64,000 nucleotides of DNA, from positions 248,001-312,000 of the forward strand of contig JACPYL010000025.1 in the NCBI GenBank assembly GCA_016196065.1, given 5' to 3'. Origin of the DNA: Acidobacteriota bacterium (lineage in GTDB: Bacteria; Acidobacteriota; Terriglobia; Terriglobales; Acidobacteriaceae). The notes beneath the pieces are model-generated. The model did no database searches. It had not been told where the DNA came from and saw only the letters and a list, made by a program, of their open reading frames with translations. Of this stretch, positions 1-8,306 are shown one piece after another (position 1 is the first letter of the stretch; each line of letters starts with the position of its first letter). The position numbers and the translations under genes were made by a program.

Positions 1-886
1 GGACCAGTGAGTCCTTGATGCCCGCGGCGTTCGAGAAGAAACTGTTGGCCGCAAGAGCCTGGACGCGGTTGTATTCAAACAACGAACCGTGCCACTGGTT
101 GCTACCGCCCTTGAGTACCGTGTCGGTTACGAATCCGCCGGCCTTGCCATATTCCGCGGAGAAGTTGTGCTCAATTACGCGATATTCTTCGATCGCGTCA
201 GGCGAAATGGTGGTATTCGCTCCACCGGTGTTTGCAGCGATCGATCCGCCGCCGCCGAGACCCTGATCGTTGTTATCGAAGCCTTCCACTAAGTAATTGC
301 CGGTACCGCTGCGCGTGCCGTTGACGGCTGCGCCGCGGTCGGTACCACCATTGTTCGCGTTCAAAGCGACGTTGCCCTGAACTGCGCCGGCCAGCAGCGT
401 GACGAAGCTGTTCTGGTCGCGCGTTTCGAGCGGCATCGATTGCCAGACCCGGCGGTCAATTAGACCGGACAGCGAAGACTCCTGCGTCTGCACTTGCTGC
501 ACGCCAGCCTCGACTGTCACCTGCTCGGTGGCCGCTCCTAATTCCATTCTTGCGTCGTTCGTCGTCACGACACCAACCGAGACCACAACGTTCTGAACCT
601 TGACGGACTTGAAGCCTTTTGCCGCAAGTTCCAGAGTGTAGCTTCCGGGCGCGACAGCGGCGAATCGATAGTTTCCGGTTGCGGTTGTCGTTGCGCTCCG
701 GGTGTCGCCGGTGGAAGCGTTGGCTAGCTTAACTTGTGCGCCAGAGATGACGGCGCCCGATGGGTCGGTCACTTGACCGGCAAGTTCACCCTGACCACCT
801 TGGGCCAGAAGGGTTCCCGCGCAAAAGGCGAGAACAAAAAACGCGGTGAAGAATCGAACTAGCATTGAACGAAAGGCAGATTCCAT
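1..886 (-). CDS. TonB-dependent receptor (Oar-like), N-terminal part, runs off the window
   Basis: The frame is open from the ATG at 886 to the window edge, giving about 295 residues of a larger protein. A signal peptide (hydrophobic residues about 10-28, ending near LLAQG) precedes a carboxypeptidase regulatory-like fold, with GQVTDPSGAVISGAQV and ATGNYRF typical of that domain. A plug-like region follows (NGTRSGTGNYLVEGFDNND). These are the hallmarks of the large acidobacterial outer-membrane TonB-dependent receptors thought to import oligosaccharides or other polymers; the substrate cannot be read here. A GGAG ribosome-binding site lies 8 nt before the ATG. The plug and barrel continue beyond the left edge. 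A second complete member of the family lies at 13918-17247. Confidence 0.88.
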   Translation of the reverse strand, partial: MESAFRSMLVRFFTAFFVLAFCAGTLLAQGGQGELAGQVTDPSGAVISGAQVKLANASTGDTRSATTTATGNYRFAAVAPGSYTLELAAKGFKSVKVQNVVVSVGVVTTNDARMELGAATEQVTVEAGVQQVQTQESSLSGLIDRRVWQSMPLETRDQNSFVTLLAGAVQGNVALNANNGGTDRGAAVNGTRSGTGNYLVEGFDNNDQGLGGGGSIAANTGGANTTISPDAIEEYRVIEHNFSAEYGKAGGFVTDTVLKGGSNQWHGSLFEYNRVQALAANSFFSNAAGIKDSLV

Positions 887-1052
887 GGGAACGTCTCCTG
901 GAAAAAAATGTTTCAATCGGTTAAGGATTGCTACTTAGGGCCATAGATACGCTGCACGCACTCGTATCCCATCCTAAAGACTTTGCAACCTGCTCTTAAC
1001 AGCAACTCACATTCCAAAATAGACAGCGTGCAACCACTTCATTATGTGTAGT

Positions 1053-1081
1053 TTGCAATAACATAACACAGAAAATACAAT
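1053..1081 (+). promoter_or_regulatory. Probable sigma70-type promoter for the DUF309 gene
   Basis: TTGCAA (1053-1058) and TACAAT (1076-1081) are separated by exactly 17 nt of AT-rich sequence. Transcription would begin near 1088, leaving a leader of about 85 nt before the DUF309 gene. The 887-1175 interval otherwise holds the divergent leader of the TonB receptor and nothing else I recognise. Confidence 0.6.
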
Positions 1082-1175
1082 TTCATGGAGAGTCCAGTAT
1101 GGCCGCAATATGGAATTTGGTATTAGTCGGCGTGATTCCCCCCTCCGGGCACCACTCTCGGTATAGTTCTTGAAC

Positions 1176-1553
1176 ATGCAGGATTTCTGGGGAGACAGTC
1201 TCAATCTTTTCAATTCCGCTCGCTTTTTCGAAGCGCATGAAGCACTCGAGGACCTTTGGCGAGAAGCACCTCGCTCTGCGCCCAGGCGACGGCATCTGCA
1301 GGGGCTGGTTCAGCTCGCAGTCGCGTTCCATCACCATTCAACCGGAAATCTCGTAGGCGCCAGTTCTGTGCTAGAGCGCGCCCTCAACAATCTAGAAGAA
1401 GGAGAGCGGTCTTTTCCGGAACTGGATTTCTCACAGTTACGGCCAGAACTCAATCTCTGGATTCGGTGCATGAACGAAGATCTGCGCAATCCGGAAGCGG
1501 CACTCTCCTTCCCTCCGCTTCCTCAGTTGGTGCTTCGCGAGAAGTCGCAGTAG
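1176..1553 (+). CDS. DUF309 family protein
   Basis: A 125-residue protein with the family signature FFEAHEALEDLWRE followed by LQGLVQLAVAFHHHSTGN and GA..VLERAL. DUF309 proteins are small, all-helical and of unknown biochemical function; the conserved His/Glu of EAHE and the second helix are typical. An in-frame TTG at 1170 would add two residues; the ATG at 1176 is the more ordinary start, although neither has a clear ribosome-binding site. It is followed 24 nt later by an aminotransferase gene on the same strand, so the two may be co-transcribed from the promoter at 1053-1081. No role can be assigned beyond the family. Confidence 0.85.
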   Translation: MQDFWGDSLNLFNSARFFEAHEALEDLWREAPRSAPRRRHLQGLVQLAVAFHHHSTGNLVGASSVLERALNNLEEGERSFPELDFSQLRPELNLWIRCMNEDLRNPEAALSFPPLPQLVLREKSQ

Positions 1554-1577
1554 AGCCTCCTGCTAGAATCGGGCACA

Positions 1578-2771
1578 GTGAAATCCAATTCTCCAGTAAC
1601 AAGAGTCGCCCACGCATCGGTGCCGCTGCTCGACTTGCGCCGTCAATATGAAGGGCTGCGCGAGGAAATGCTGGCGGCGATCGCCCGGGTATGCGACTCG
1701 CAGACTTTCATTCTGGGACCCGAGGTTGAGGCACTGGAGCGCGAGATCGCTGCTCTGGCCGGCGCTGCCGACGCGGTTGGGTGCGCTTCCGGAACAGAGG
1801 CACTCTGGTTGGCTCTGGTCGCGGCGGGCGTAAAGCCGGGAGATTTGGTCCTCACTACCGCGTTCAGTTTTTTTGCTTCCGCCAGTTCGATTGTCCGCGC
1901 GGGAGCCACTCCGGTCTTTGTGGACGTCGATGCGGCCACGCTGAATCTTGATCCCACACAAGTCGCGCGGCGATTACAAAGTATTGGTGGCAAGCATGTG
2001 CGCGCGATCCTGCCGGTCCATCTTTACGGACAGTGCGCCGACATGGATGCCTTCGACAGCCTTGCCAAAGAACATGACGTAGCCATCGTCGAGGACGCAG
2101 CCCAGGCCATTGGAGCCGAATGGTCTGGCAAGCCCGCAGGGTCACTGGGCATGACGGCCGCCTTCAGTTTTTATCCCACCAAGAACTTGAGCGCCTACGG
2201 CGATGCGGGGATCGTCACCACGACGCATCCTGAAATGGCCGAGCACATGCGACGATTGCGGAATCACGGCAGCCCTCGCCGCTACTATCACGATGAGTTT
2301 GGATGGAATGGACGCATCGATGCCATCCAGGCGGCCGTGTTGCGAGTGAAGTTGCCGCACATTGCGGACTGGAACGAGAAACGCCGCCAGCATGCCGCAA
2401 CCTACGATCGCCTGTTTGAGGAAGCGGGCCTAACCTCGGGACCGGGCTTCACTCCGGTGCGATTGCTGGCACGCCGTCCACAGGCGAAACATGTCTTTCA
2501 CCAGTATGTAATTCGCGCCCACCGTCGCGACGAGTTGCGTCAATTTCTCGCTGAACAGAAAATTGGCAGCGAGATTTACTACCCATTGCCGCTGCACTTG
2601 CAGCCAGTCTTTGCGTATCTGGGATTGAAAGCGGGCGACCTGCCAGTAGCGGAGCAGGCGGCGCAGGAAGTGCTCGCTTTGCCGATGTTCCCGGAACTCA
2701 CAGAATCGGAGATCCAACTGGTGGTGGCCACGATTGCAGATTTCTATACGGGCGGAGTTGCAGGCGTCTAG
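1578..2771 (+). CDS. DegT/DnrJ/EryC1/StrS family PLP-dependent aminotransferase
   Basis: A 397-residue protein, normal for sugar aminotransferases that act on nucleotide-linked keto-sugars in surface-glycan or antibiotic-sugar synthesis. Visible landmarks are LLDLRRQY near the N-terminus, GCASGTEALWLAL (cofactor phosphate binding), VEDAAQAIGA (the Asp that contacts the pyridine nitrogen), and SFYPTKNLSAYGDAG with the Schiff-base lysine at about residue 202. The later RNHG motif is also present. The start is GTG. It follows the DUF309 gene by 24 nt and converges with the SH3 protein gene. The exact sugar substrate is unknown, since no other sugar-nucleotide genes are adjacent. Confidence 0.93.
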   Translation: MKSNSPVTRVAHASVPLLDLRRQYEGLREEMLAAIARVCDSQTFILGPEVEALEREIAALAGAADAVGCASGTEALWLALVAAGVKPGDLVLTTAFSFFASASSIVRAGATPVFVDVDAATLNLDPTQVARRLQSIGGKHVRAILPVHLYGQCADMDAFDSLAKEHDVAIVEDAAQAIGAEWSGKPAGSLGMTAAFSFYPTKNLSAYGDAGIVTTTHPEMAEHMRRLRNHGSPRRYYHDEFGWNGRIDAIQAAVLRVKLPHIADWNEKRRQHAATYDRLFEEAGLTSGPGFTPVRLLARRPQAKHVFHQYVIRAHRRDELRQFLAEQKIGSEIYYPLPLHLQPVFAYLGLKAGDLPVAEQAAQEVLALPMFPELTESEIQLVVATIADFYTGGVAGV

Positions 2772-2790
2772 TTGGCGGGAGTTCTTTCCA

Positions 2791-3801
2791 CTATTGCTTT
2801 TTCTTACCCACTTCTTCTCCGGGCGCGAGCACTCTGCGCACCATCGGCGTATTCAGCTTGTACTTGCGCTCCGTCACATTCCCGCTGTCGTCCTTGACTC
2901 GAATTATGAACGTCGGGAGCATTCCTTCTTTCTCAAAATTCTCCTGCGCTACGGTGACGGGCAAACTGCCTGCGAGCCGCTCCCGGTAGGCAGTCTCGTA
3001 ACGGTGACGTTTCACGTTCCATGTGAAGACGCGAATCTGACTAAAGTCAAAAGGCAGTCCGTCGCGAGGCTCGGTGAGGATAGTCAGATACTGTGCAACC
3101 TTCTTGTCGCCATCGCGCACCTCGTCGAGTACGAAATAGGCGACGATGCGCTGGCCTTCAGCGTATTGCGCCACATCCAGGGGCACATCCAGGTCGACCA
3201 TGCGGGCCAGCACCCATCCCACGCGATCGTGAACGTCACGCACCAGCCACCAGTCTTCTACGACAGGCTGAGCCTCTTTCTTTTCGTCGGATTTCGCGGA
3301 TGACTTCGTCGGAGGAGCGACCGTGCCAGGCCTTTCTGCAGTACTCCGCCTCAAGAGGAACATCTTCTCTCCCTGGGCGAGTTGATATAGGTGTTCGGTA
3401 TCGCGTCCCGGTTCGACGTGCAGGTTCGTGCCGCTGTGCGTCGTTCCCTGTCCTTGCACGGGATCGTTCTTGCTGTCCTGCGAGAGCTTTTGTATCTGGT
3501 TGTAGACTTTTTCATTTACCAGATAGCGCTGTTCCATCCAGCCCTCGGAGCCACTCGCGCTTCTGACTCTCACAAAACGCCGATCGCGATCCAGCACTTC
3601 AACTCGCTCGCCATTCTTCACGAGTCCGGTTTTGTTGAAGACAGCCGCCACTCGATCGCGCAGATTCACCTGCGGAGCCGACACGTAACCGATTTCCAGC
3701 ACACGGCCGCGGCCACGCCGACAACCTTCAAACGAGATCGTTGCCAGGAACACGAGGACTAGAGCAAGCGAGACAAGCAGTGGTTGGCGGGATTGGGGCA
3801 C
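2791..3801 (-). CDS. SH3-domain protein, probably exported
   Basis: A 336-residue protein with an N-terminal hydrophobic segment (about residues 8-25) ending in FEGC. That is an imperfect lipobox, so export is likely and lipidation uncertain. Residues about 38-100 look like a bacterial SH3 domain: APQVNLRDRVAAVFNKTG, then GERVEVLDRDRRFVRVR and GSEGWMEQRYL. A second SH3-like stretch with VEDWWLVRDVHDRVGWVLARMVD lies near residues 175-205. Such domains commonly bind cell-wall peptides. The rest is charged and unassigned. It lies downstream of the amidohydrolase gene on the same strand, with a 118-nt gap in which I see no clear signal. Confidence 0.75.
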   Translation of the reverse strand: MPQSRQPLLVSLALVLVFLATISFEGCRRGRGRVLEIGYVSAPQVNLRDRVAAVFNKTGLVKNGERVEVLDRDRRFVRVRSASGSEGWMEQRYLVNEKVYNQIQKLSQDSKNDPVQGQGTTHSGTNLHVEPGRDTEHLYQLAQGEKMFLLRRSTAERPGTVAPPTKSSAKSDEKKEAQPVVEDWWLVRDVHDRVGWVLARMVDLDVPLDVAQYAEGQRIVAYFVLDEVRDGDKKVAQYLTILTEPRDGLPFDFSQIRVFTWNVKRHRYETAYRERLAGSLPVTVAQENFEKEGMLPTFIIRVKDDSGNVTERKYKLNTPMVRRVLAPGEEVGKKKQ

Positions 3802-3919
3802 GGCGTTCCGTCATCACTATAGCGCGGCCGAGGCTGTCACACGTTGACTGGAAATGCACCACGGTGGGCCTGTGTTCGATAGGCAGCCCAAGAGAATGGC
3901 CTTAATCCTCGTCAATCGA

Positions 3920-5446
3920 CTACCGCTTGACCATCTTCACATGACGCAATACCCGGCCGGGATGGGCCCCCGTCACTTTGCCGCCGTCTACCACCCATTC
4001 GCCGGCCACCATCACATCGGGGATCCCTTTCGGTGCGGCTTCAGGCTGCTGGATCGTAGATTCATCGATTACCGTCTCTGGATCAAACACGACGAGATCC
4101 GCAACGTACCCGGGTGCAATGCGGCCTCGATCCTTCAATCCCAATTGTGCTGCCGGCATCATGGTCATCTTGTGGATCGCTGTCTCCAAGGGAAGCACGT
4201 GCTGCTCGCGGACGTAGCGTCCCAACACTCGGGGAAACGCTCCAGCCCCACGCGGATGCGCGCCATGGAGGGCTCCGTCACTGCTGAACATCACGCGCGG
4301 ATGCGCGATGAACCAGCGCACATCGTCTTCCGTCATGGATGTACCAATGACTTCTTCCTGCTCTCCACCTTCCTTTGCGGAGCTGGTGGCCTTGATCATG
4401 CGCATGTACGCTTCGACCGGGGTCACGCCCCAAAGCGCCGCGATCTGGGCCAGCGTCTTCCCCGCCACGGTCGGATCCGGAACATACTTCGGGATCATCA
4501 GATTTGCTGCACCACCGTTGTCGGCAATTCCCTTCGCCACTCTTTCCGGATTGTAAAAATCGCGGTCGGTCACGAGCACTCGCAGCGTGGAATGCCAGTA
4601 CGTGTACGGATAGACATCGGCCTTAAGGTCGACGCCTTGTTTTTTTGCATTCGCAAACACGCCGGGCATGCGCGTTGCCGCCATGTGCCAAACCTGCGGG
4701 CTCGCGAGTTTGATGTGCGTGATCTCAACCGGAACCCTGCCCTCACGGCCGATCCGCGTGATCTCCTTGAAGGAGTCGAAAACGAAGTTCCCTTCGTCGC
4801 GAACGTGACTGATGTAGAAGCCGCCTTTGTACGCCGCAACTCTCGACAACTCGATTACTTCTTCGGTGGTGGCGAAGTGTCCTTCTTCATATTCCAATCC
4901 ACTGGAGAGACCGAACGCGCCCGCTTGCAACTCCTTTGCGAGCAAGTCTCTCATTTTCTTGATCTCTTCCGGCGACGACGGACGAAACAAATCCTTGCCC
5001 ATCACCTGGGCGCGAATCGTCGCGTGTCCCACCATGCTCGCGAAATTGATCGCCGCGGGAGTCTTTTCGAGATGCGCAAAGAAATCAGCGAGTGGAAAAT
5101 TCGACTCTCCATCCTGCCCGACAAATACGGTCGTAACGCCCTGGCGCGTCACGCTGGCGGCATTGAGATCGTCAAAAATTCCACCGTCATGGTGACTGTG
5201 CATGTCGATGAAGCCAGGAGCCAGCGCCAATCCATGCTCGTCGCGGACGACCTCACCCTTTTGGGGCGACAACTTCTTTCCAATCGCAGCAATGTGGTCG
5301 CCCTTGATCCGGACGTCCGCTCGTACGGGCTTCTTTCCGCTCCCGTCGTAGAGCAGAACGTTCTTGATGAGAACGTCGGAGGCAAAACACGAAGCGGTAC
5401 ACGCAACTACCACACAGGCAACCAGCTGCAGGGATTTCATTCGCAT
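3920..5446 (-). CDS. N-acyl-D-amino-acid deacylase-like amidohydrolase, exported
   Basis: A 508-residue member of the metal-dependent amidohydrolase superfamily. After a signal peptide (VACVVVACTASCFASD) come the N-terminal beta-sandwich strands (LLYDGSGKKPVRADVRIKGD), the metal-binding APGFIDMHSHHDG motif near residues 78-90, GLSSGLEYEEGHFATTEEV, and the later YISHVRDEG and ITHIKLAS motifs. SSDGALHGAHPRG and KDRGRIAPGYVADLVVFDP complete the D-aminoacylase pattern. It probably hydrolyses N-acyl-D-amino acids or D-dipeptides outside the cytoplasm. An in-frame TTG at 5458 sits directly against GGAGAAGG; the ATG at 5446 has that site 12 nt upstream and is preferred, with a further ATG at 5440. 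It lies downstream of the phosphofructokinase gene. Confidence 0.88.
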   Translation of the reverse strand: MRMKSLQLVACVVVACTASCFASDVLIKNVLLYDGSGKKPVRADVRIKGDHIAAIGKKLSPQKGEVVRDEHGLALAPGFIDMHSHHDGGIFDDLNAASVTRQGVTTVFVGQDGESNFPLADFFAHLEKTPAAINFASMVGHATIRAQVMGKDLFRPSSPEEIKKMRDLLAKELQAGAFGLSSGLEYEEGHFATTEEVIELSRVAAYKGGFYISHVRDEGNFVFDSFKEITRIGREGRVPVEITHIKLASPQVWHMAATRMPGVFANAKKQGVDLKADVYPYTYWHSTLRVLVTDRDFYNPERVAKGIADNGGAANLMIPKYVPDPTVAGKTLAQIAALWGVTPVEAYMRMIKATSSAKEGGEQEEVIGTSMTEDDVRWFIAHPRVMFSSDGALHGAHPRGAGAFPRVLGRYVREQHVLPLETAIHKMTMMPAAQLGLKDRGRIAPGYVADLVVFDPETVIDESTIQQPEAAPKGIPDVMVAGEWVVDGGKVTGAHPGRVLRHVKMVKR

Positions 5447-5547
5447 GAGAAATGCCAACCTTCTCCAAAGGAGTATGAACGCAGAGTATAGCGCGGGGGC
5501 AAAACGACCGTAGGCAAGAAGTCAGCTTCCAGTTTTGTGGCGGTTTA

Positions 5548-5583
5548 CCTCTGCAATCTGACCTTTAACCTCTGACCTTGCAC
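5548..5583. repeat. Heptad array, family F (CTCTGAC-type)
   Basis: Five consecutive 7-nt units such as CTCTGCA, ATCTGAC and CTTTAAC fill the end of the spacer between the phosphofructokinase and amidohydrolase genes and abut the phosphofructokinase stop codon. The same family recurs in the ribosomal cluster. Confidence 0.6.
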
Positions 5584-6678
5584 TCAATCTCCGAAACTGA
5601 TTCCGACGGCGCGCGCGGCTTGCACGATTTCGCCTTTTGGATCGACGGTCTTAAGACGTCCCACCGCATCCACGATGTTTACGGCGCGAATGCATTCCTG
5701 CTGCAGGCAAACCATTTTCCCGAAGCCACCCGTAGCAATTAAGTCGACAGCTGCGACGCCGAAGCGAGTCGCGAGGATTCGGTCGTAAGGCGAAGGCGAT
5801 CCTCCGCGCTGAATATATCCCAGCACGCTGACGCGGACTTCCTTATGCGACAAGAGGGCAATCGCATCGCCAACCAGGTTGCCGACTCCCATCGTGCGCG
5901 ACGACAGATGCTTCATCTCCGCCGGCAAATGAACTCCTTCTGCAACCACCACAATGGTGAAGCGCTTTCCGTAACGCTCACGGAGCGCCAGGTGCTCGCA
6001 GATTTTTTCCAGGGTGAACGGAATTTCGGGAATCAGAATGATGTGTGCGCCGCCAGCGACACCGGCTTCGAGCGCGATCCAGCCCGCATCGCGTCCCATC
6101 ACTTCGATGAGCATCACGCGATGATGCGATTCCGCGGTGGTGTGAATCTTGTCGACGGCATCCGTGGCCGTATGCAGCGCGGTATCGAATCCGAAGGTGA
6201 CCTCAGTGGCGCAGAGATCGTTGTCGATCGTCTTGGGCACACCGACAATCTTCAATCCCTCGAGATGCAGCTCCTGTGCGATCTTCATCGAGCCATCGCC
6301 GCCAATCGAAATGATCGCGTCGATGCCCAGCTTGCGCGAGTTCGCAATGACTTGCTGGGAGATGTCGCGCTGCACTTCTTGCCCGTTCTCCATTGCTTTG
6401 TACTGGAACGGACTGCTTCGATTGGTCGTGCCCAGGATGGTCCCACCCCGCGGCAAGATTCCGCTGACGTGTTTCAGCGTGAGCTCAAACGATCGCTCCG
6501 GCCAGATCAGGCCGTCAAAACCGTCGGGAATTCCGATGACTTTCCATTTGTATTTCAGGATGGCAGCTTTCACCGCCGCGCGAATGACAGCATTGAGGCC
6601 GGGAGCATCTCCACCCCCGGTGCAGATACCGATACACCGAATGTCGGACATGGCTAGAGATGATGATAATCCCTCCAT
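5584..6678 (-). CDS. pfkA: 6-phosphofructokinase
   Basis: A 364-residue enzyme that phosphorylates fructose 6-phosphate to fructose 1,6-bisphosphate in glycolysis. Visible motifs are the N-terminal phosphate loop GICTGGGDAPGLNAVIR, GTTNRSSPF, ISIGGDGSM near residue 126, PKTIDND near 148, EVMGRDAGWIA and GYIQRGGSPSPYDR. The combination of GGDGS with PKTIDND (rather than PGTIDND) is that of the group III or mixed-type kinases, of which characterised actinobacterial members use ATP. ATP use is therefore likely but not certain. The ATG at 6678 has AAGGTGA at good spacing; an internal ATG at 6651 begins closer to the conserved domain and is the alternative. Confidence 0.95.
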   Translation of the reverse strand: MEGLSSSLAMSDIRCIGICTGGGDAPGLNAVIRAAVKAAILKYKWKVIGIPDGFDGLIWPERSFELTLKHVSGILPRGGTILGTTNRSSPFQYKAMENGQEVQRDISQQVIANSRKLGIDAIISIGGDGSMKIAQELHLEGLKIVGVPKTIDNDLCATEVTFGFDTALHTATDAVDKIHTTAESHHRVMLIEVMGRDAGWIALEAGVAGGAHIILIPEIPFTLEKICEHLALRERYGKRFTIVVVAEGVHLPAEMKHLSSRTMGVGNLVGDAIALLSHKEVRVSVLGYIQRGGSPSPYDRILATRFGVAAVDLIATGGFGKMVCLQQECIRAVNIVDAVGRLKTVDPKGEIVQAARAVGISFGD

Positions 6679-6784
6679 TGTTGGAGGTCACCTTGAATGG
6701 ACGTAGCAAAACTAACCAAACGTAACTTCCCCGGCGATCTCCAACCCGCGACCACACACGTTATTGGCCGAGGCTATCTTCCGG

Positions 6785-7468
6785 TCACGGGCCCGGCGTC
6801 ACGTCGATGTTCGCAGTAACGGGGGTGAGTTTGGGATACGTAACGGTTAAGACGTAACTGCCCGTCGTCGTATTCTGGTCAATCGTGCAGACTGCCGGAG
6901 AGGAAGTAGCATCGCAGTTAATCGCGCCCGCCGTCGGGGTCGGTGTGACCAGCCACGTAGCCACAGTGGTAACGTCGACCGGTTGGCTGTTGGAAGTACC
7001 CTTGGCGTAGTAGTCCTGACTTCCGCCAACCGTGGTTTTGACGCTCCACGTCGCAGCGGGGCACGTTCCAGTATTGAATGTACCCGTGCAGACTGTAAGA
7101 CCGCTAATGTCGCCAAGAAATGCGGTGGCTGTCGCGGTTGCGTTCAGACCCTGAGCATCGGCTGTCAGCTGTGTCGTTCCAACAGCGTCGCCGCTCATTA
7201 CGCTCGTACTGGGGTCAATCGTCACGATCCCTGTGGGCACGGTAGACCAGTTGACTCCACTCTTCACTTGCTTGCGAGTTCCATCGTCATAGGTGCCGAA
7301 CACCGACAACTGCTGTGTCTTACCGACTTCCACCTGCGGCGAAGTGGGAGAAATAGTAATGCCTGTCAGTGTCGGGTCCACGAAGAACCCTTTACAGCTG
7401 GCGCCAATAGCCAGAGCTACAAGCACAACAAAAGCAAGCGTAAGCGGCAGTTTGCGCCCGGTAAACAT
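6785..7468 (-). CDS. Ig-like (BIG2) domain lipoprotein
   Basis: A 227-residue protein. The N-terminus (KLPLTLAFVVLVALAIGASC) is a lipoprotein signal with the lipobox IGASC. A bacterial Ig-like group 2 domain follows (ITISPTSPQVEVGKTQQLSV, GVNWST, IDPSTSVMSGDAVGTTQLTA), then a second related beta-rich region with four Cys. Such domains are common in exported acidobacterial proteins and usually act in adhesion or as spacers. The frame extends upstream to 7771, but that part is unlike a signal peptide and overlaps a hairpin repeat, so the ATG at 7468 is chosen. Confidence 0.75.
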   Translation of the reverse strand: MFTGRKLPLTLAFVVLVALAIGASCKGFFVDPTLTGITISPTSPQVEVGKTQQLSVFGTYDDGTRKQVKSGVNWSTVPTGIVTIDPSTSVMSGDAVGTTQLTADAQGLNATATATAFLGDISGLTVCTGTFNTGTCPAATWSVKTTVGGSQDYYAKGTSNSQPVDVTTVATWLVTPTPTAGAINCDATSSPAVCTIDQNTTTGSYVLTVTYPKLTPVTANIDVTPGP

Positions 7469-7630
7469 AAGTCGTCGCCTCAGATAGCGTGATTTTAGCA
7501 GAACCCGCGGCCCTTGCCCGGTTGCCAGTAGTGCATTTTTGGAGTCATGCCACAACACGGACACTGCAGGCCTCCTGCTTTGACAGGGAACGGCTACCTC
7601 GGGCGAACTTGCAGACGTTCTTTGCCCAAA

Positions 7631-7723
7631 AATAATCGTAGAGACGGGGCTTGCCCCGTCTCCGCCAGCGGCATCTAGGAAGCAGGCATAGGAGACGCGG
7701 CAAGCCGCGTCTCTACGATTATT
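7631..7723. repeat. Composite palindromic (REP-like) element
   Basis: Two perfect 10-bp hairpins, GAGACGGGGC/GCCCCGTCTC (7641-7662) and GAGACGCGGC/GCCGCGTCTC (7692-7713), are themselves framed by a perfect outer inverted pair AATAATCGTA (7631-7640) and TACGATTATT (7714-7723). The whole unit is a palindrome of palindromes lying between the DUF2203 stop and the upstream end of the Ig lipoprotein. Its style matches short mobile or REP-type elements; no transposase is visible. Confidence 0.75.
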
Positions 7724-7745
7724 ATGTTTGAAGTTTCTTGGAAAA

Positions 7746-8186
7746 TTAGGTCGACCGCTTTTTCCCGGCATTGGCGATGCGCTCGTCGATCGGCTTCCGT
7801 CCGGCGAATCCGGAGTTGGTTTCGTGCCAGAACCCGATCTTCTCTTCGCCCAGTTTCCAGCAGAGCAAGATGATCTCTCCCTCCACTTTGCATGGGAAGT
7901 CGAGAAGTCCGATATCGAGGTCCTTCACCTGCACGCCGGTGGCGTCGATTTCCGAGACGGCGTCCTTAATTCGCTGGATCGCCTTCTCCCGCGACGCCTT
8001 GCGCGCCGCAAGATGAACCACGTTCACCAGAGTGCCACCATTCAAGAAAATCCGGTGCACAGTTTCCTGCACTTCCGCGTCAACTTCTTCGATCAGCTTC
8101 TTGCCCTGAATGGCTTGCCGCAAAAGGGACTCCAGCACGGGCAGCAGCATCTGGGCTTCGTCGAGATTGAAGGTTCGGTCAGACAT
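7746..8186 (-). CDS. DUF2203 family protein
   Basis: A 146-residue soluble protein with the family pattern: an N-terminal FNLDEAQMLLPVLESLLR helix, a middle helix ending in KDAVSEIDATGVQVKDLDIG, and the conserved C-terminal core LLDFPCKVEGEIILLCWKLG followed by EEKIGFWHE. DUF2203 has no established function. An upstream ATG at 8210 would add eight residues; neither start has a strong ribosome-binding site, and the shorter form matches the usual family N-terminus. It is divergent from the MFS transporter gene. Confidence 0.8.
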   Translation of the reverse strand: MSDRTFNLDEAQMLLPVLESLLRQAIQGKKLIEEVDAEVQETVHRIFLNGGTLVNVVHLAARKASREKAIQRIKDAVSEIDATGVQVKDLDIGLLDFPCKVEGEIILLCWKLGEEKIGFWHETNSGFAGRKPIDERIANAGKKRST

Positions 8187-8222
8187 CCGGATCACTTCAT
8201 TGTATTGCATCGCGCGGAAGGC

Positions 8223-8252
8223 GTCGTTGGTCGCTCGTCGTTCGTCGTTCGC
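8223..8252. repeat. Heptad array, family B (GTCGTTC)
   Basis: Four consecutive 7-nt units (GTCGTTG, GTCGCTC and two GTCGTTC) lie in the divergent spacer between the DUF2203 and MFS genes. No inverted partner arm is seen here. Confidence 0.6.
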
Positions 8253-8306
8253 ACTGCTCGTGATGAAGCCTCGCCTGACCCTTGCGTGATATGTTCGGAA
8301 TTCAGC

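Noticed and set aside
3854-5491. Long plus-strand open frame (545 codons) opposite the amidohydrolase
   Set aside because: It is antisense to a gene with complete motifs, and its translation is His/Arg-rich with no recognisable domain.
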